Positions 11,833-13,906 of a DNA stretch of 13,906 nt are shown here, piece after piece. The DNA is taken from NCBI GenBank assembly GCA_025934635.1, contig JAICWX010000233.1, positions 1-13,906 of the forward strand, given 5' to 3'. Source of the stretch: Streptosporangiaceae bacterium (GTDB lineage: Bacteria; Actinomycetota; Actinomycetes; Streptosporangiales; Streptosporangiaceae). The translations under genes and the position numbers were made by a program. Below the pieces are notes generated by a model, which worked only from the letters and a program-made list of their open reading frames with translations, made no database searches and was not told the origin of the DNA. Each line of letters begins with the position of its first letter. Position 1 is the first letter of the stretch.

Positions 11833-13560
11833 ATGTCTGCCGCTATTACCTGCTCAGCCCTCAGCTTCAGCTGGCCCGACGGAGCTTCCGTCCTGGACGG
11901 CCTGACGGTGTCCTTCGGCCCCGGCCGTACCGGGCTCATCGGCGTGAACGGCTCAGGCAAGTCCACCCTGCTCAAGCTGATCGCCGGTGAGCTGCAACCA
12001 GCCAAGGGCACCATCAAGACCCGCGGCGAGCTCGGCTACCTGCCGCAGGCCATCACCCTCGGTACCCAAAGCACCGTCAGCGACCTGCTCGGCGTTACCA
12101 GCACCCGGGACGCGCTGCACAAAATCGAGGCAGGCGAGACGGACGAGGACCTCTACCGGACCATCGGCGACGACTGGGACGTCGAGGAGCGCGCCGGCGC
12201 CTGGCTGGACCGGCTCGGCCTCGGCCACCTGACTCTCGACGACCAGGTGGAGCGGCTGTCCGGCGGGGAGACCATCGGGGCCGCGCTGGCCGCGCTGTTC
12301 CTGCGCCGCCCGGACATCCTGCTGCTGGACGAGCCGACCAACAACCTCGACCTGGACGCCCGCCAGCGGCTGTACGACGCGGTGGCGTCCTGGACCGGGG
12401 TAATGGTGATCGTCAGCCACGACCGCGAGCTGCTCGGCCTGGTGGACCAGGTGGCCGACCTGTCCGGCGGCGAGATCCGCATCTACGGCGGCAACCTGAA
12501 CACGTACGAAGAGCTCAGAGCGACCGAGCAGGCGGCGGCCGAGCGCGCGGTCACCGCGGCCGCCGCGGACGTCCGCCGCGAGCACCGCGACCTGGTCGAC
12601 GCGCAGGTCAAGCAGGCCCGGCGTGATCGCATGGGCCGTCAGGTGGCCGCGTCGGGCAGCCTGCCCCGGATCGTGGCGCACGCCCGCAAGCGCGCCGCCC
12701 TCCAGACCGCGGGCAAGTCCCGCGAACTCCACTCCGAACGGCTCGACGCGGCCCGCGGCCGGCTCGACGAGGCCGAGCAGGCGGTCAGGGACGACGCCGA
12801 GATCCGGCCCGGGCTCCCCGGCACCGCCGTTCCGGCTGGCCGCACCATTTTGAACCTAACGGGCCTGGCTGACACGTCATGGCACCCCGCCTCCGCCGCG
12901 CGCGCGGTACCCCTCGCTCCGTTCCGCGCCCCGGAGCCGGCCACTTCCGGGGAACCTCAGGCCCTCGCCCCGGAGCCGGCCCCCGCGCCGGAACCTCCGG
13001 TAGCCGCCCTCGCGGACCTCATCGTCCGCGGCCCGGAACGGATCGCCCTCACCGGCCCGAACGGCGCGGGCAAGACCACCCTCCTGCGCGCCATCGCCGG
13101 CCTGGCCGAGCGCCCCGGGATCACCGTGCGGCTGGGTGCGGTCACCGGCTACCTGCCGCAGCGCCTCGACATCCTCGACGACTCGCTGAGCGTGGTCGAC
13201 AACGTGCGGGCGGCGGCCCCGGCCGCGTCGGTGAACGAGGTCCGGGCCGGCCTGGCCCGGTTCCTGTTCCGCGGCGACCGGGCCGACCGGCTGGCCCGCA
13301 CGCTGTCCGGCGGCGAGCGGTTCCGCGCCGTCCTGGCGGCGCTGCTGCTCGCGCAGCCCGCGCCGCGGCTGCTGCTGCTCGACGAGCCGACCAACAACCT
13401 CGACCTGGCCTCGGTCCGGCAGCTGTCCCAGGCGCTGGCGGGCTACCGCGGCGCGCTGGTGGTGGCGAGCCACGACGTGCCGTTCCTGCGCACCGCCGGC
13501 ATCACCCGCTGGCTCCGGCTCGACCGCGACGCCGGCCTGACCGAGATCGAACCCCAGTGA
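11833..13560 (+). CDS. ABC-F family ATPase (translation factor / ribosomal protection type)
   Basis: A 575-residue soluble protein with two ABC ATPase domains and no membrane segment, the ABC-F architecture that acts at the ribosomal E site. Domain 1: Walker A GVNGSGKS (37-44), signature LSGGE (142-146), Walker B LLLDEPTNN (163-171), switch H196. Domain 2: GPNGAGKT (408-415), LSGGE (491-495), LLLDEPTNN (514-522), H547. Both catalytic glutamates (E167, E518) are kept. The linker of about 222-330 is charged and helical (VRREHRDLVDAQVKQARRDR) with a basic AHARKRAALQTAGK loop, the part that reaches toward the peptidyl-transferase centre in resistance-type members. Residues 350-392 are an Ala/Pro-rich insertion at the start of domain 2. 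Start ATG 11833 has GGGAG nine bases upstream. Resistance role is plausible, not proven; a housekeeping role is equally possible. Confidence 0.93.
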   Translation: MSAAITCSALSFSWPDGASVLDGLTVSFGPGRTGLIGVNGSGKSTLLKLIAGELQPAKGTIKTRGELGYLPQAITLGTQSTVSDLLGVTSTRDALHKIEAGETDEDLYRTIGDDWDVEERAGAWLDRLGLGHLTLDDQVERLSGGETIGAALAALFLRRPDILLLDEPTNNLDLDARQRLYDAVASWTGVMVIVSHDRELLGLVDQVADLSGGEIRIYGGNLNTYEELRATEQAAAERAVTAAAADVRREHRDLVDAQVKQARRDRMGRQVAASGSLPRIVAHARKRAALQTAGKSRELHSERLDAARGRLDEAEQAVRDDAEIRPGLPGTAVPAGRTILNLTGLADTSWHPASAARAVPLAPFRAPEPATSGEPQALAPEPAPAPEPPVAALADLIVRGPERIALTGPNGAGKTTLLRAIAGLAERPGITVRLGAVTGYLPQRLDILDDSLSVVDNVRAAAPAASVNEVRAGLARFLFRGDRADRLARTLSGGERFRAVLAALLLAQPAPRLLLLDEPTNNLDLASVRQLSQALAGYRGALVVASHDVPFLRTAGITRWLRLDRDAGLTEIEPQ

Positions 13561-13579
13561 CGAGATCGAACCCCAGTGA
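13542..13579. repeat. Perfect 19-bp tandem duplication across the ABC-F stop codon
   Basis: CGAGATCGAACCCCAGTGA occurs at 13542-13560, the last codons and stop of the ABC-F gene, and is repeated immediately at 13561-13579. No base differs, so the event is recent or maintained. Confidence 0.95.
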
Positions 13580-13581
13580 TC

Positions 13582-13601
13582 CGGGCCTGAAGATCGGCCC
13601 G
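13582..13601 (+). terminator. Possible terminator hairpin of the ABC-F gene
   Basis: CGGGCC (13582-13587) pairs with GGCCCG (13596-13601) around an eight-base loop, 22 bases past the ABC-F stop. No T tract follows, as is common in actinobacteria. Confidence 0.5.
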
Positions 13602-13614
13602 ATACCCCCTCCGG

Positions 13615-13644
13615 TTGGCCGGCGCGTCCGGAGTCCGCTAGACT
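13615..13644 (+). promoter_or_regulatory. Promoter of the tRNA-Gln gene
   Basis: TTGGCC (13615-13620) and TAGACT (13639-13644) are separated by 18 bases and resemble the housekeeping sigma consensus (TTGACA/TAnnnT). The -10 lies 34 bases before the tRNA, which is suitable for a short processed leader. Confidence 0.6.
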
Positions 13645-13678
13645 GCGTGGGCGGCTCCGGGTACGGGGCCAATGCCAT

Positions 13679-13750
13679 TGGGGTATGGGGTAATTGGCAG
13701 CCCGACAGGTTCTGGCCCTGTTAGTCTAGGTTCGAGTCCTGGTACCCCAG
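13679..13750 (+). tRNA. tRNA-Gln, anticodon CUG
   Basis: A complete 72-base cloverleaf with discriminator G13750. The acceptor TGGGGTA (13679-13685) pairs with TACCCCA (13743-13749). The anticodon stem ACAGG/CCTGT (13705-13709 and 13717-13721) encloses loop TTCTGGC, whose anticodon CTG is at 13712-13714 and reads CAG. The T arm is CTAGG-TTCGAGT-CCTGG. The CCA end is not encoded, as is usual in many actinobacteria. The closest upstream promoter is at 13615-13644. Confidence 0.95.
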
Positions 13751-13764
13751 CTGTCTGGTGTGAT

Positions 13765-13789
13765 AGCGCGGACGCCATGCGCCCGCGCT
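13765..13789 (+). terminator. Hairpin between the two tRNA genes
   Basis: AGCGCGG (13765-13771) pairs perfectly with CCGCGCT (13783-13789) around an 11-base loop. It may be a terminator of tRNA-Gln or a spacer processed by RNases if both tRNAs share a transcript. No clear promoter lies between it and tRNA-Glu. Confidence 0.4.
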
Positions 13790-13832
13790 CACTCCGGACT
13801 ATGCAGTACACGGTGTTGATGAGACAGTGCAC

Positions 13833-13905
13833 GGCCCCGTCGTCTAGAGGCCTAGGACGCCGCCCTCTCAAGGCGGTAACGCCGGTTCGAATCCGGTCGG
13901 GGCTA
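13833..13905 (+). tRNA. tRNA-Glu, anticodon CUC
   Basis: A 73-base cloverleaf. The acceptor GGCCCCG (13833-13839) pairs with CGGGGCT (13898-13904), with one G-T end pair and discriminator A13905. The anticodon stem CCGCC/GGCGG (13860-13864 and 13872-13876) encloses loop CTCTCAA with anticodon CTC at 13867-13869, which reads GAG. The T arm is GCCGG-TTCGAAT-CCGGT. The window ends one base past the gene, so whether CCA is encoded cannot be seen. Confidence 0.95.
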
Positions 13906-13906
13906 C

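Noticed and set aside
11833..13560. ABC transporter ATPase for drug export
   Set aside because: Twin ATPase domains in one chain with a charged linker and no membrane domain in or next to it indicate ABC-F, not a transporter.
13561..13906. Integration site or genomic island edge at the tRNA genes
   Set aside because: Both tRNAs are intact, and no integrase or duplicated tRNA 3' end is present in the window.

Overview
The window is high-GC DNA (GC-rich third codon positions, frequent GTG starts) of an actinobacterium. The best marker is the minus-strand set TetR regulator / DUF3107 protein / DEAD-box RNA helicase together with a MoeZ-type sulfurtransferase. In mycobacteria the corresponding genes (moeZ, the Rv3208 regulator, TB9.4, rhlE) lie close together. 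I cannot fix the genus. All genes look chromosomal, and I see no integrase, transposase, plasmid or phage gene.

Layout. 1-835 (+): a RecB/Cas4-like PD-(D/E)XK nuclease with four iron-sulfur-type cysteines. 836-1003: a long bidirectional hairpin between convergent genes. 1004-6763 (all -): alpha/beta hydrolase, DEAD-box helicase, DUF3107 protein, TetR regulator, and a flavin disulfide-reductase relative that lacks one redox cysteine and carries an acidic repeat tail. A five-site, 20-bp-periodic GCTAGC array sits between the helicase and the hydrolase. 6764-6998: divergent intergenic region. 6999-11562 (all +): Ku, alpha/beta hydrolase (ATGA overlap with Ku), moeZ, a 75-codon unknown gene, and manA. 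11563-11832: a hairpin at the end of manA, then a structured leader. 11833-13560 (+): an ABC-F ATPase. 13561-13906: a 19-bp tandem duplication, a hairpin, a tRNA promoter, tRNA-Gln(CUG) and tRNA-Glu(CUC), the latter ending at the window edge.

How the genes fit together. Most are housekeeping: RNA remodelling (helicase), sulfur transfer to carrier proteins (MoeZ), mannose-phosphate supply (ManA), double-strand break repair (Ku, with no ligase partner here), and tRNAs. The ABC-F protein is soluble and belongs with translation factors or ribosome-protection proteins. Its leader has a possible Met-Arg-Leu micro-ORF whose stop codon is the first base triplet of a hairpin, which suggests ribosome-dependent regulation and is the best candidate here for something undescribed. 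Other points worth following are the disulfide-less flavoenzyme with its EADxxEQ-type tail, the GCTAGC array, the palindrome pair sharing CGTGATCATGA, and a likely CTG start for the helicase.
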